This document shows positions 7,296 to 15,767 of a DNA stretch of 43,465 nucleotides, in pieces (the first letter of the stretch is position 1; each line of letters begins with the position of its first letter). Source of the DNA: Amycolatopsis tucumanensis (GTDB taxonomy: Bacteria > Actinomycetota > Actinomycetes > Mycobacteriales > Pseudonocardiaceae); contig NZ_JAKGSD010000030.1 of NCBI RefSeq assembly GCF_021654135.1, positions 56,103 to 99,567 of the forward strand, in the 5' to 3' direction. The notes under the pieces were generated by a model. The model was not told the DNA's origin, made no database searches, and worked only from the letters and a program-made list of their open reading frames with translations. Position numbers and translations under genes: made by a program.

Positions 7296-8666
7296 CTAGA
7301 CCCGCCCCAGCCGCGCCAGCAGCACCGCCGATGCGACCGGGTGCGCCCCCGATCGCCGGACCGAGTCGGCCACTCCGCGGTCGGTCGAGGCCACCACCAG
7401 CGGGCGGCCCTGCGGCTCGGCCGCGACCAGCGACCGGATCACGTCGTCCGCGATCACGCCGGGGTCGGAGAACAACACGCGCACCCCGCGGGCGCTCACG
7501 GTCGGCACCGACATCACCTCGGCGCCGTCGAACACCACGGTGATCTCCGCGCCCGTCCGCGCCGCCAGCGCGCCGAGCTGCTGCACCAGCCGGTTCCGCT
7601 GGTCGGCCAGCGTCAGCTCCGGGTAGCCGGTCTTGGTGACGTTGTAGCCGTCGACGATCAGGTGCACGCTCGGCAACGCGAGCAGCCGGTCCAGCACCGC
7701 CGGGTCCCGCACCTGCCGCCCGGCCCCGGTGCCCGATGTAGCACCCAGCACGGTGTCCGCCGGGCGCCGCGCGCTGGTGTCCAGCGCCAGCTCCCGCCGC
7801 AACCCCGTGACCGCGCCCTGCAGGGTGTCGACGAGCAGCGACAGGCGCACCTCGTCCGCCTCGCGGGCCTCCTTCGCGGACTGGCGCGCGATCTCCGCGT
7901 CCGCCGCCGCCCGCTCGGCCCGCGCCCGTTCGGAAGCCGCGCGCTGGCGCTCACGCTCCAGCTGAGCGGTCACCGCGGCGACCTCCTGCTCCCGCCGCAC
8001 GTCGGCCTGCGCCAGCAGCTCACGCGCCTCCTCGGCGGCGTCCTTGGCCTGCCGCAGCTGCGTGCCCTGCTCCCGGAGCCGGTTGCGCAGCTTCGCCAGC
8101 TCCTCCTCGCGCTCCACGCGGGCGCCCTCGATCGCCTCCCGCGCCTCCGCCAGCTCCTCGCGCACGCGCGCGAGCTCCGCCTCCAGCCGCTGGCTGCGCG
8201 CCACCGCCGCGTCGCGCTCGGCCCGCAGCGCCGTCTCCGCCGCGTTCTTGACCACCAGCCGCACACGCGTCGCCGCGCTGGCCTCGCCGAGCAGGACGGC
8301 CGCCACCGCGGCGGCCACCGGGTCCGGGTCGTTCGGGTCGAGCGCGTCCGGCCGGTACTCGCGCACCCACTCGAGGACGGCAGTGCGGAACGCGGTCGAA
8401 TCCTCCAGGGTTGTGAGGAGCGCCGCACCGCCCAGCTTCGCGCGCTTGGCCGGGGCGAACTTCGCGACCGGCCGCAGCTGCTGCGGGATGTCGATGCGCG
8501 GGATCTTCCCCAGTGCCTCGGCGGCCAGCTCGGCGAGCCGGCCGCGCACCGGCTCCGGCAGATCGCGCCAGTTCACGGACTTGGCGTCCGGCTCCGGGCG
8601 CGCGCTCGCCGCGGGCGCCCGGAGACCGGGGTCTTCGGGCTCTTCGGCGTGCACTGAGGGAAACAT
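7296..8666 (-). CDS. NYN (YacP-like, PIN-fold) domain protein with long coiled coil
   Basis: 456 aa. The N-terminal ~130 residues are an unassigned helical part (WRDLPEPVRGRLAELAAEAL, then WVREYRPDALDPNDPDPV). Residues ~150-300 are a long Glu/Arg/Ala coiled coil (LRAERDAAVARSQRLEAELA onward). The C-terminal ~150 residues form a YacP-type NYN domain: VHLIVDGYNVTKTGYPELTL, then ITVVFDGAEV, DVIRSLV and VVASTDRGVADS, with the spaced acidic residues expected of a PIN-like metal-dependent RNase. RNA cleavage is therefore likely; the coiled coil suggests oligomers or a partner. The start is set at the ATG at 8666, although no clear ribosome-binding site is seen; the open frame continues far upstream only as antisense of the exonuclease gene. 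Confidence 0.82.
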   Translation of the reverse strand: MFPSVHAEEPEDPGLRAPAASARPEPDAKSVNWRDLPEPVRGRLAELAAEALGKIPRIDIPQQLRPVAKFAPAKRAKLGGAALLTTLEDSTAFRTAVLEWVREYRPDALDPNDPDPVAAAVAAVLLGEASAATRVRLVVKNAAETALRAERDAAVARSQRLEAELARVREELAEAREAIEGARVEREEELAKLRNRLREQGTQLRQAKDAAEEARELLAQADVRREQEVAAVTAQLERERQRAASERARAERAAADAEIARQSAKEAREADEVRLSLLVDTLQGAVTGLRRELALDTSARRPADTVLGATSGTGAGRQVRDPAVLDRLLALPSVHLIVDGYNVTKTGYPELTLADQRNRLVQQLGALAARTGAEITVVFDGAEVMSVPTVSARGVRVLFSDPGVIADDVIRSLVAAEPQGRPLVVASTDRGVADSVRRSGAHPVASAVLLARLGRV

Positions 8667-8750
8667 CCGTTCAGGGTAGTCCGCTTCGGTAACGATCACC
8701 GTTCGTGCCGTGATCCGGGATTGTCGGTCCCCCTCCTTATGGTGCCGATC

Positions 8751-10460
8751 ATGCAACTCGCGGACGGCGCGCAACTGACCTTCGACGAACTCGGCACGCC
8801 GCTTCGGGACACCACGTTCGTCGTGTTCGACCTGGAGACGACCGGGACCAAGCCGGGCCCGGACGGCATCACCGAAATCGGCGCGGTCAAGGTGCGCGGC
8901 GGCGAGGTGCTGGGTGAGTTCGCCACCCTCGTCGACCCCGGGATGCCCGTCCCGCCGCAGATCGTGGCGCTGACCGGCATCACCTCGGCGATGCTGCACG
9001 ACGCGCCGAAGATCGACCGCGTGCTGCCCGCGTTCCTGGAGTTCGCCAGCGGCGCGGTGCTGGTCGCGCACAACGCGCCGTTCGACACGTCGTTCATGCG
9101 GGCGGCCTGCCTGCACCACGGCTACCCGTGGCCGAAGCCCGCCGTGGTGTGCACGGTCCGCCTCGCCCGGCGCGTGTTGACGCGGCAGGACAGCCCCAGC
9201 TTCCGGCTGTCCGCGCTGGCGGCCCTGTTCGGCTCGCCGGTGACGCCGAACCACCGCGCGCTGGACGACGCCCGCGCCACCGTGCACGTGCTGCACGCGC
9301 TGCTGGAGCGGGTCGGCAACGTCGGGGTGCAGTCGCTGGAGGAACTGCTCGACTACCTGCCCGAGGTGACGCCCGCCCAGCGGCGCAAGCGCGGGATGGC
9401 GGCGCACCTGCCGGAACGCCCTGGCGTCTACCTGTTCCGCGGACCGGGCGACGAGGTCCTGTACGTCGGGACGGCGAGCAACCTGCGCCGCCGGGTGCGC
9501 CAGTACTTCACCGGTTCGGAAAGCCGCGGCCGGATCCGCGAGATGGTGGCCCTCGCCGAGCGGGTCGACGGCATCGAGTGCAGCCACGCACTGGAGGCCC
9601 AGGTCCGGGAGCTGCGGCTGATCGCCGCGCACCGGCCCTCCTACAACCGGCGCTCCAAGAACCCGCGCAAGTCGTGGTGGATCGTTCTCACCGACGAGGC
9701 CTTCCCGCGCCTGTCCGTGGTGCGGCTGCCCAAGGACGGCGCCCTCGGCCCGTTCTCCTCGCAGGTCACGGCCAAGATCGCGGCGGACGCCCTGGCCGGC
9801 GCCGTGGGCCTGCGCACGTGCACACAGCGGATCCCCGCGCACTCGCCGTCCGGCCGGCCGTGCGCGCTCGCCGAGCTCGGGCGGTGCGGGGCGCCGTGCG
9901 CCGGCAGGCAAAGCGTGGAGGAGTACTCCCCCGGCGTGCACGCGATCGTCGACCTGGTCGCCGGGCGCGGCGCCCGGCCGCTGGAGTCCGCCCGCCGCCA
10001 GCTCGACGATCTGGCCGGGGCCGAGCACTTCGAGCAGGCGGCGCGGCGGCGGGACGAGCTCGCCGTGCTGGTGCGCGCCGTGGACCGGGCCCACCGGCTG
10101 TCGTCGCTGGCCGCGATCCCGGAGCTGGTCGCGGCGGCCCCGGACGGCAACCGCGGCTGGGAGTTCGCGGTGATCCGGCACGGCAGGCTGGCCTCCGCCG
10201 GCGTGGCCCGGCGCGGCGTGCCGCCGATGCCGGTGGTCGAGCAGCTCGTGGCGTCCGCGGAGACGGTCGAGCCCGGCCCGGGGCCCCTGTACGGGGCGCC
10301 GCCCGAGGAGACGTCGATCCTGCTGCGCTGGCTCACCCGGCCCGGCGTCCGCCTGGTGCGCACGGCCGTGCCCTGGTCGGAGCCCGCGCACGGCGCCGGT
10401 CCGTGGCGCGGCTGGCTGGAGCAGGTCGCCACCGCCGTGTCGCTCGAGCAGGCCGGGTAG
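8751..10460 (+). CDS. DEDDh exonuclease / UvrC-type GIY-YIG nuclease fusion
   Basis: About 569 aa. Residues ~20-190 are a DnaQ-like 3'-5' exonuclease with all DEDDh residues visible: FDLETTG, HNAPFD and HRALDDA. Residues ~215-300 are a UvrC N-terminal GIY-YIG domain (RPGVYLFRGPGDEVLYVG, NLRRRVRQYF, the Glu in LEAQVRELRLI and YNRR). A Cys cluster follows (RPCALAELGRCGAPCAG), then a UvrB-contact-like helical part (EHFEQAARRRDELAVL). It matches the actinobacterial family of Rv2191, related in its nuclease half to E. coli Cho. The likely role is DNA excision repair or end processing. Possible starts are ATG 8739 or ATG 8751; neither has a good ribosome-binding site. Divergent from the NYN gene. 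Confidence 0.88.
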   Translation: MQLADGAQLTFDELGTPLRDTTFVVFDLETTGTKPGPDGITEIGAVKVRGGEVLGEFATLVDPGMPVPPQIVALTGITSAMLHDAPKIDRVLPAFLEFASGAVLVAHNAPFDTSFMRAACLHHGYPWPKPAVVCTVRLARRVLTRQDSPSFRLSALAALFGSPVTPNHRALDDARATVHVLHALLERVGNVGVQSLEELLDYLPEVTPAQRRKRGMAAHLPERPGVYLFRGPGDEVLYVGTASNLRRRVRQYFTGSESRGRIREMVALAERVDGIECSHALEAQVRELRLIAAHRPSYNRRSKNPRKSWWIVLTDEAFPRLSVVRLPKDGALGPFSSQVTAKIAADALAGAVGLRTCTQRIPAHSPSGRPCALAELGRCGAPCAGRQSVEEYSPGVHAIVDLVAGRGARPLESARRQLDDLAGAEHFEQAARRRDELAVLVRAVDRAHRLSSLAAIPELVAAAPDGNRGWEFAVIRHGRLASAGVARRGVPPMPVVEQLVASAETVEPGPGPLYGAPPEETSILLRWLTRPGVRLVRTAVPWSEPAHGAGPWRGWLEQVATAVSLEQAG

Positions 10461-10513
10461 GGACGCGGGGAGCTACGATCGCCGCGCTACCCAATTACGC
10501 GAGGAGGACGTGA

Positions 10514-10801
10514 GTGATCACCGCGATCGTGCTGATCCATGCCGTGGCGGACAGCATCCCGGAGACCGCGCAGGCGATCGCCGACATCGACGGCGTGGCG
10601 GAGGTGTACTCGTGCGCCGGGGACGTCGACCTGATCGCGATCGTGCGGGTGCACGCCCACGAGGAGCTCGCCGACCTCATCCCGGCCAAGATCGGCAAGG
10701 TGCCGGGCGTGATCGACACCGACACGCACATCGCGTTCCGGTCCTACTCCACCGCCGACACCGAGTCCGCGTTCGCGATCGGCGTCGAGGACGCCGACTG
10801 A
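10514..10801 (+). CDS. Stand-alone Lrp/AsnC ligand-binding (RAM) domain protein
   Basis: 95 aa. The whole protein is the alpha/beta effector domain of Lrp/AsnC regulators (ITAIVLIHAVADSIPETAQA, EVYSCAGDVDLIAIVRV, FRSYST near the end) with no DNA-binding helix-turn-helix. Such proteins bind amino acids or other small molecules and may modulate full-length Lrp proteins by co-assembly. The GTG at 10514 has GAGGAGG 4-5 nt upstream. A box TACGAT at 10475-10480 could give it its own promoter. It is convergent with qcrB, with a strong hairpin between the two. Confidence 0.85.
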   Translation: MITAIVLIHAVADSIPETAQAIADIDGVAEVYSCAGDVDLIAIVRVHAHEELADLIPAKIGKVPGVIDTDTHIAFRSYSTADTESAFAIGVEDAD

Positions 10802-10814
10802 ACCCAGGAACGAG

Positions 10815-10846
10815 GAAGGGCCCCCGGATCGCTCCGGGGGCCCTTC
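10815..10846. terminator. Bidirectional hairpin terminator (Lrp-like gene / qcrB)
   Basis: A perfect 14-bp stem, GAAGGGCCCCCGGA (10815-10828) and its complement (10833-10846), with a 4-nt TCGC loop, lies between two convergent genes. A short TTC follows in place of a T-run. Confidence 0.85.
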
Positions 10847-10859
10847 TCGTGACCGTGAC

Positions 10860-12530
10860 TTAGTGGTCCGGCGTCTTCCAGCCCGAGGGGACCTCACCCT
10901 TCTCGGGCAGCTCGCCGGGGACGTGGCCGTTGCCGTGCCCGTTGCCGCGGGCCCGGTCGAGCGCCGCGGTCTCCTCGACCGGGTCCGGCGCCAGCATCGT
11001 GCCCGGCACCGCACGCCCGGCCGCGCCGAGCTTGTTCATCTTCTTCGGCACCGCCGCGCCCTGGTACTCCAGCGGGATGGCGTGGCCGTGGTCGTCCACA
11101 CCGCCCAGCGGCTGGTGGATCTCGATGAACTCACCGTGCGGCAGGCGCTTGATGATGCCGGTCTCGATGCCGTGCTCCAGCACCTCCCGGTCGGACCGCT
11201 GCAGGCCCAGGCAGATCCGGTAGGTGATGAAGTACGCCAGCGGCGGCAGCACCAGGATGCCGATGCGGCCGGCCCACGTGGTCGCGTTCAGGGAGATGTT
11301 GAACTTGTCCGCGATGATGTCGTTGAACCCGGACAGCTCGATCACCATGAAGAACGCCAGCGCCATCATGCCGATCGAGGTGCGGACCGGTGCGTCACGC
11401 GGGCGCTGCAGCAGGTTGTGGTGCGCGGTGTCGCCGGACAGCTTCCGTTCGATGAACGGGTAGCCGATCAGCAGCGCGAACAGGATCGGCATCCATACCG
11501 CGCCTGCGAAGAACACCGCCGGGACCGTGTAGTTGCCCAGGTAGAGCTCCCACGCGGGGAAGATCCGCAGCATGCCGTCGGCCCAGGCGAGGTACCAGTC
11601 CGGCTGCGAGCCCGCCGACACCTGCCCCGGGTTGTACGGGCCCAGGTTCCAGATCGGGTTGATCTGGAAGATGCCCGCCATGATCGACAGGATGCCGGTG
11701 ACGATGACGAAGAACGCGCCGGCCTTCGCGGCGAACACCGGCATGATCCGCACGCCGACGACATTGGTCTCCTTGCGCCGCACGCCAGGGAACTGGGTGT
11801 GCTTCTGGTACCAGACCAGCGCCAGGTGCACACCGACCAGCGCGAGCATGATGCCCGGCAGCAGCAGGATGTGCAGCGTGTACATGCGCGGCACGATCTC
11901 GTCGCCGGGGAACTCCCCGCCGAACAGCGCCCAGTGCAGCCAGGTGCCCATGATCGGCACCGAGAGCACGATGCCCGACAGGGTGGCGCGGATACCGGTG
12001 CCCGACAGCAGGTCGTCCGGCAGCGAGTAGCCGAAGAAGCCCTCGAACATGCCCAGGATCAGCAGCAGCGCGCCGATGACCCAGTTGGCCTCGCGCGGCC
12101 TGCGGAACGCTCCGGTGAAGAAGATCCGGAACATGTGCACCATCATCGCCGCGACGAACACCAGCGCGGCCCAGTGGTGCAGCTGGCGGACGAACAGACC
12201 GCCGCGGACCTCGAACGAGATCTCCAGGGTCGTCTGGAACGCGCGGGACATCTCGACGCCCTGCAGGTTCTTGAACGGCCCGTTGTAGACGACCTCGGAC
12301 ATCGACGGATCGAAGAACAGGGTCAGGTAGACACCCGTGATGATCACGACGATGAAGCTGTAGAGCGCGATCTCACCGAGCAGGAACGACCAGTGGGTCG
12401 GGAAGACCTTGTTCATCTGGTGCCGCAGGCCCTTGGCCAGGCGGTACCGCTGGTCCATGTTGTTCGCGGCCTCGGCGGCGTGCCGCTCCAGCATGCTGGA
12501 GCCCCGTGTCGGCGTGGTGAGTGAACTCAT
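10860..12530 (-). CDS. qcrB: Cytochrome bc1 complex cytochrome b subunit QcrB
   Basis: 556 aa. Cytochrome b of the actinobacterial menaquinol-cytochrome c reductase. About eight membrane segments are visible, with the haem-ligand His pattern (LHHWAALVFVAAMMVHMFR and the pair in YTLHILLLPGIMLALVGVH) and the Qo-site region (PDWYLAWADGMLRIFPAWE, with PDW in place of the usual PEW). The C-terminal ~100 residues are a soluble, charged tail (HGIETGIIKRLPHGEFIEIH and onward) typical of actinobacterial QcrB. The ATG at 12530 overlaps the qcrA stop by 4 nt (ATGA), so translation is coupled. This subunit holds the quinone sites targeted by Q203-type inhibitors in mycobacteria. Confidence 0.97.
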   Translation of the reverse strand: MSSLTTPTRGSSMLERHAAEAANNMDQRYRLAKGLRHQMNKVFPTHWSFLLGEIALYSFIVVIITGVYLTLFFDPSMSEVVYNGPFKNLQGVEMSRAFQTTLEISFEVRGGLFVRQLHHWAALVFVAAMMVHMFRIFFTGAFRRPREANWVIGALLLILGMFEGFFGYSLPDDLLSGTGIRATLSGIVLSVPIMGTWLHWALFGGEFPGDEIVPRMYTLHILLLPGIMLALVGVHLALVWYQKHTQFPGVRRKETNVVGVRIMPVFAAKAGAFFVIVTGILSIMAGIFQINPIWNLGPYNPGQVSAGSQPDWYLAWADGMLRIFPAWELYLGNYTVPAVFFAGAVWMPILFALLIGYPFIERKLSGDTAHHNLLQRPRDAPVRTSIGMMALAFFMVIELSGFNDIIADKFNISLNATTWAGRIGILVLPPLAYFITYRICLGLQRSDREVLEHGIETGIIKRLPHGEFIEIHQPLGGVDDHGHAIPLEYQGAAVPKKMNKLGAAGRAVPGTMLAPDPVEETAALDRARGNGHGNGHVPGELPEKGEVPSGWKTPDH

Positions 12531-13699
12531 GACTTGCGCTCCCAATAGGCGGGGCCGACCGGCTCGATGAAGTCTCCCCGCGCCACGAAGTACCCCTCAT
12601 CGTTGACCGTGATGGGCAACTGCGCAAGCGCGCGGGTCGCCGGGCCGAAGATGGGCTTGGCGTAGTGCAGGGCGTCGAACTGCGACTGGTGGCACGGGCA
12701 CAGGATCCGGTTGGTCCGCTGCTCGTACAGCGAAGTCGGGCAGCCGACGTGGCTGCAGATCTTCGTGTAGGCGTAGTAGTCGCCGAAGTTGAAGTCCTCC
12801 TGCCCCTCACGCTTGACGACCCGCTGGGCGTCCTCGGGACGCAGGCGGATCAGCATGACCGGGGCGTCCGCGCGCATGAAGACCGCGGCCAGCTTCTCGT
12901 GGTCGCCGCGCTCGCTCTCCCGGAACGGGTAGACCGTCTCCATCGCGCCCGCGTCCAGGTCCTCCGGGCGCAGCAGGACGACCTCGCCGGTCTTGCCGGT
13001 GTAGCGGCGCAGGTAGACGACCTCGCCCGGGTACTCCGGCTTCCACGGGGTGTGGGCCAGGTTGTCCTTGGACTCGGGGTCCTTCCACGGGTTCTTGATG
13101 AACGACGCGACCGGCAGCGCGACCAGGCCGAGGCCCATCACACCGGCGCCGAGACCCGCGGTGCGCTTGACCAGCGAGCGGCGGCCGATCGTGCTGCGGT
13201 TACCGGCGTCGGCCAGCTGCGCCACGATCGTCTTGCGGTCGATCTCGGCCGAGCCCTTGCCGTCGCCGTCGTGGCGCTCCTGCACCGCGAGCTCGTTCGG
13301 GATGAACCGCTTCGTGTAGAGCAGCACGCCGATGCCCAGCGCGAGGATCGACAGGCCGAGCGTGAAGCCCAGGACGGGCGTGTAGAGCGCGTACCGCTCG
13401 TACTCGCCGGTGTCCGGGGCCTTGTACTCCCACCACTCCGGCCAGCAGATGGTCACCAGGAAGCCGAGACCGGCCAGCGCCGCGATGGTGAACCACAGCG
13501 CCACGACCCGCTCCGCGCGCTTCTCCGCGCGGGTGCCCTTGACCGGCCACGGGTCCGGGTAGTCGACCAGTTCGACGCCGTCGAGCTTGGTGCCCAGCTT
13601 GACCAGCTGGTCGCGGTCCATCTCGGCCAGTTCGGCCTCGGAAGGCTGGGGAACCCCCGGCTCGCGCCCGGCGCCCGGGTGCTCTTCCATGCTAGTCAT
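12527..13699 (-). CDS. qcrA: Cytochrome bc1 complex Rieske iron-sulfur subunit QcrA
   Basis: 390 aa. The C-terminal Rieske domain carries both cluster motifs, CSHVGCP and CPCHQSQF, which ligate the [2Fe-2S] cluster through two Cys and two His. Unlike mitochondrial Rieske proteins it has a long acidic N-terminus and three membrane segments (VALWFTIAALAGLGFLVTI, VLGFTLGLSILALGIGVLL and the TAT-like SLVKRTAGLGAGVMGLGLVA region), as known for actinobacteria. The ATG at 13699 overlaps the qcrC stop by 4 nt (ATGA); an in-frame ATG at 13690 is the alternative. It is the middle gene of ctaE-qcrC-qcrA-qcrB. Confidence 0.97.
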   Translation of the reverse strand: MTSMEEHPGAGREPGVPQPSEAELAEMDRDQLVKLGTKLDGVELVDYPDPWPVKGTRAEKRAERVVALWFTIAALAGLGFLVTICWPEWWEYKAPDTGEYERYALYTPVLGFTLGLSILALGIGVLLYTKRFIPNELAVQERHDGDGKGSAEIDRKTIVAQLADAGNRSTIGRRSLVKRTAGLGAGVMGLGLVALPVASFIKNPWKDPESKDNLAHTPWKPEYPGEVVYLRRYTGKTGEVVLLRPEDLDAGAMETVYPFRESERGDHEKLAAVFMRADAPVMLIRLRPEDAQRVVKREGQEDFNFGDYYAYTKICSHVGCPTSLYEQRTNRILCPCHQSQFDALHYAKPIFGPATRALAQLPITVNDEGYFVARGDFIEPVGPAYWERKS

Positions 13700-14514
13700 G
13701 CCCTCGATCCAATCCACAAAGTCACGCCGACGATGGCGCCGATGCCGACGATCCACGCGACGAGCGCCTCCGAGGCCGGCCCAAGACCGCCCAGGCCGTT
13801 GCCACCGGGGTTGTTGTTCCCGTCGGACACGGACTTGACGTAGGCGACGATGTCCCGCTTCTCCTCGGGGGTGAGCTGCCGGTCGGAGAACTTCGGCATG
13901 TTCTGCGGACCGCTCAGCATCGCCGTGTAGATCTGCTCTTCGCTGGCCGGGCCGAGCTCCGGCGCGAACTTGCCCGCGGACAGGGCGCCGCCCTGGCCGG
14001 TGAAGTTGTGGCACGACGCGCAGTTGAGGCGGAACAGCTCGCCACCGCGCGCCGGGTTGTCACCGCGCAGTGCCTCGCCGGACTCGGCGGGCCGCTCCGG
14101 ACCGCCGCCGTTGGCCTGGATGTAGGCGCCGACCGCGTCGATCTCCTCGGGGGTCAGCTTGGCCGGCTTGCGCTCGGCCTGCGCCTCCTGGCGGACCGCG
14201 GGCATGCGGCCGGACGAGGTCTGGAAGTACACCGCCGCGTCACCGACGCCGATCAGGCTCGGGCCGCGGTCCTCGACGCCCTGCAGGTTCGCGCCGTGGC
14301 AGCTGATGCAGCTGTTGTTGTAGACCTGCTGGCCGAGGCGCAGCTGCGCCGGGTCGTCCTGCGCCTGCGCGGTCTGCGGCTGCGGCACCAGGAGGGCGTA
14401 GCCCAGGCCGGCGCCGACCAGCGCCACACCGAGCGCGAGCGCGCCGGCGATGCGGCGGCGCAGCTTGGTGCGGGCGCCGAAGCGGCGCCTGGAGGTGTTC
14501 TTGCTGGTGGTCAT
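13696..14514 (-). CDS. qcrC: Cytochrome bc1 complex dihaem cytochrome c subunit QcrC
   Basis: 272 aa. Two haem c attachment motifs, CISCH (residues 69-73) and CASCH (about 165-169), lie in two tandem cytochrome c domains, so this is the dihaem cytochrome cc that passes electrons directly to CtaC without a soluble carrier. An N-terminal membrane segment (RIAGALALGVALVGAGLGYA) and a C-terminal anchor (EALVAWIVGIGAIVGVTLWI) hold it on the outer face of the membrane. The start is ATG at 14514. The stop overlaps the qcrA start; ctaE is 54 bp upstream. Confidence 0.97.
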   Translation of the reverse strand: MTTSKNTSRRRFGARTKLRRRIAGALALGVALVGAGLGYALLVPQPQTAQAQDDPAQLRLGQQVYNNSCISCHGANLQGVEDRGPSLIGVGDAAVYFQTSSGRMPAVRQEAQAERKPAKLTPEEIDAVGAYIQANGGGPERPAESGEALRGDNPARGGELFRLNCASCHNFTGQGGALSAGKFAPELGPASEEQIYTAMLSGPQNMPKFSDRQLTPEEKRDIVAYVKSVSDGNNNPGGNGLGGLGPASEALVAWIVGIGAIVGVTLWIGSRA

Positions 14515-14568
14515 TCTTCGGCAACCCTTGCTGTCAGTTCAGGCCGGTCCATGGGGTGGCTGGCGCGG

Positions 14569-15198
14569 TCACGGGATGATGTAGATGACCGCGAACAGGC
14601 CGATCCACACGATGTCGACGAAGTGCCAGTAGTAGGACACGACGATCGCCGAGGTCGCCTGCGCGGGGGTGAACTTGCTCAGCTTGGTGCGGATGAGCAA
14701 GAAGACGAAGGCGACGAGACCACCGATCACGTGCAGACCGTGGAAACCGGTCGCCAGGAAGAACACCGTGCCGAAGGCACCGGACGGGATGGTCACGCCC
14801 TCTTCGACAAGCGTGACGTACTCACCAGCCTGACCGGCGACGAAGATCGCGCCCATGATCAGGGTGATGACGTACCAGCGGCGCAGCCCGTAGACGTCAC
14901 CGCGCTCGGCGGCGAACACGCCGAGCTGGCAGGTGAACGACGACGCCACCAGGATGATGGTGAAGGGCAGCGCGTACGGGATGTCGAGGTGGATGGGCTC
15001 GTCGGTCGCCGGGTTGATCGGCGGCCAGACCCCCGTGTCGTTCTGCGCCTTGACCGTGAAGAACATCGCGAACAGCCCGGCGAAGAACATGAGCTCGCTG
15101 GAGAGCCACACGATCGTGCCGACGCTGACCATGTTCGGCCGGTTCAGCGAGTGCACCCGCTGGCTGATGGTGGGAGCTGCCGTTGTCACGGGTCGCAT
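14569..15198 (-). CDS. ctaE: Cytochrome c oxidase (aa3) subunit III CtaE
   Basis: 209 aa. Haem-copper oxidase subunit III with five membrane segments, shorter than the seven-helix mitochondrial form. Typical segments: MVSVGTIVWLSSELMFFAGL, FTIILVASSFTCQLGVFAAE, FLATGFHGLHVIGGLVAFVF and the C-terminal SYYWHFVDIVWIGLFAVIYI. The ATG at 15198 has CAGGGAG 5 nt upstream; the 14-residue extension in the same frame is not needed. First gene of the qcrCAB operon, as in other actinobacteria; the catalytic subunit gene ctaD is not in this window. Confidence 0.96.
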   Translation of the reverse strand: MRPVTTAAPTISQRVHSLNRPNMVSVGTIVWLSSELMFFAGLFAMFFTVKAQNDTGVWPPINPATDEPIHLDIPYALPFTIILVASSFTCQLGVFAAERGDVYGLRRWYVITLIMGAIFVAGQAGEYVTLVEEGVTIPSGAFGTVFFLATGFHGLHVIGGLVAFVFLLIRTKLSKFTPAQATSAIVVSYYWHFVDIVWIGLFAVIYIIP

Positions 15199-15294
15199 TA
15201 TGTCTCCCTGCGAAGCGACCTGCTTGGTCGGGTCCGGCACGCCGCGCCGGGGGTGTTGGTCACAGTGACGAACGCGGAGGGTGAGGATCAGGGC

Positions 15295-15726
15295 GTGGGA
15301 ATCATCGATCGGGTTCGTGACCTGCTGCGAAAGCGTGGCGGACCGGACCTCACCGTGGACACCGAGGGTGTCGTGGTCGTGGCCGAGGCCTTCGACGTCG
15401 CCGAAGCCGACTCGGCGGTGCTGGGCAGATCACACCGCTGGCGGCCGGACGAGCCGGCGATTCTGCGCCACCACCTCATGCTGCCACCGGATCGGGTCAC
15501 CGAGGCCGCGTCGGTGCTCGCCCAGGACGGGTGGGAGCTGCGCCCCGGGCCCGGCGGCGAAGGACCCGTCCGGGTGCACGCGCTGCGCGTGCAGAAGCTC
15601 GACGCACTGCACTGTGCGCAGGAACGGGCCCGGATGGCCGGGCTGGCGCAGCGGCTGGACGGCGACTGGCTCGGCTGGGACGCGCTACAGCCGATGGGCC
15701 TGGGTGGAACCGGCCGGGACGGCTAG
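15295..15726 (+). CDS. Conserved hypothetical protein
   Basis: 143 aa if it starts at the GTG at 15295 (MGIIDRVRDLLRKRGGPDL), with GAGGA about 10 nt upstream; the GTG at 15265 would add 10 residues. The frame stays open further upstream but only as antisense of ctaE. The protein is soluble: a basic amphipathic N-terminus, then an alpha/beta-looking part (TEGVVVVAEAF, HLMLPPDRVTEAASVLAQDG, VHALRVQKLDALHCAQERAR) and a Gly-rich end. I do not recognise a named family. It is divergent from ctaE and 41 bp before the receiver-like gene. Confidence 0.65.
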   Translation: MGIIDRVRDLLRKRGGPDLTVDTEGVVVVAEAFDVAEADSAVLGRSHRWRPDEPAILRHHLMLPPDRVTEAASVLAQDGWELRPGPGGEGPVRVHALRVQKLDALHCAQERARMAGLAQRLDGDWLGWDALQPMGLGGTGRDG

Positions 15727-15767
15727 CATCGACACGACCAGTACAGCGACGAAGCCGGAGGGTCGAC

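Noticed and set aside
7296..10391. Continuous minus-strand frame of 1031 codons
   Set aside because: Only the part up to 8666 is the NYN protein. The rest is antisense of the exonuclease gene, with Arg/His/Pro-rich shadow composition and no start signal.
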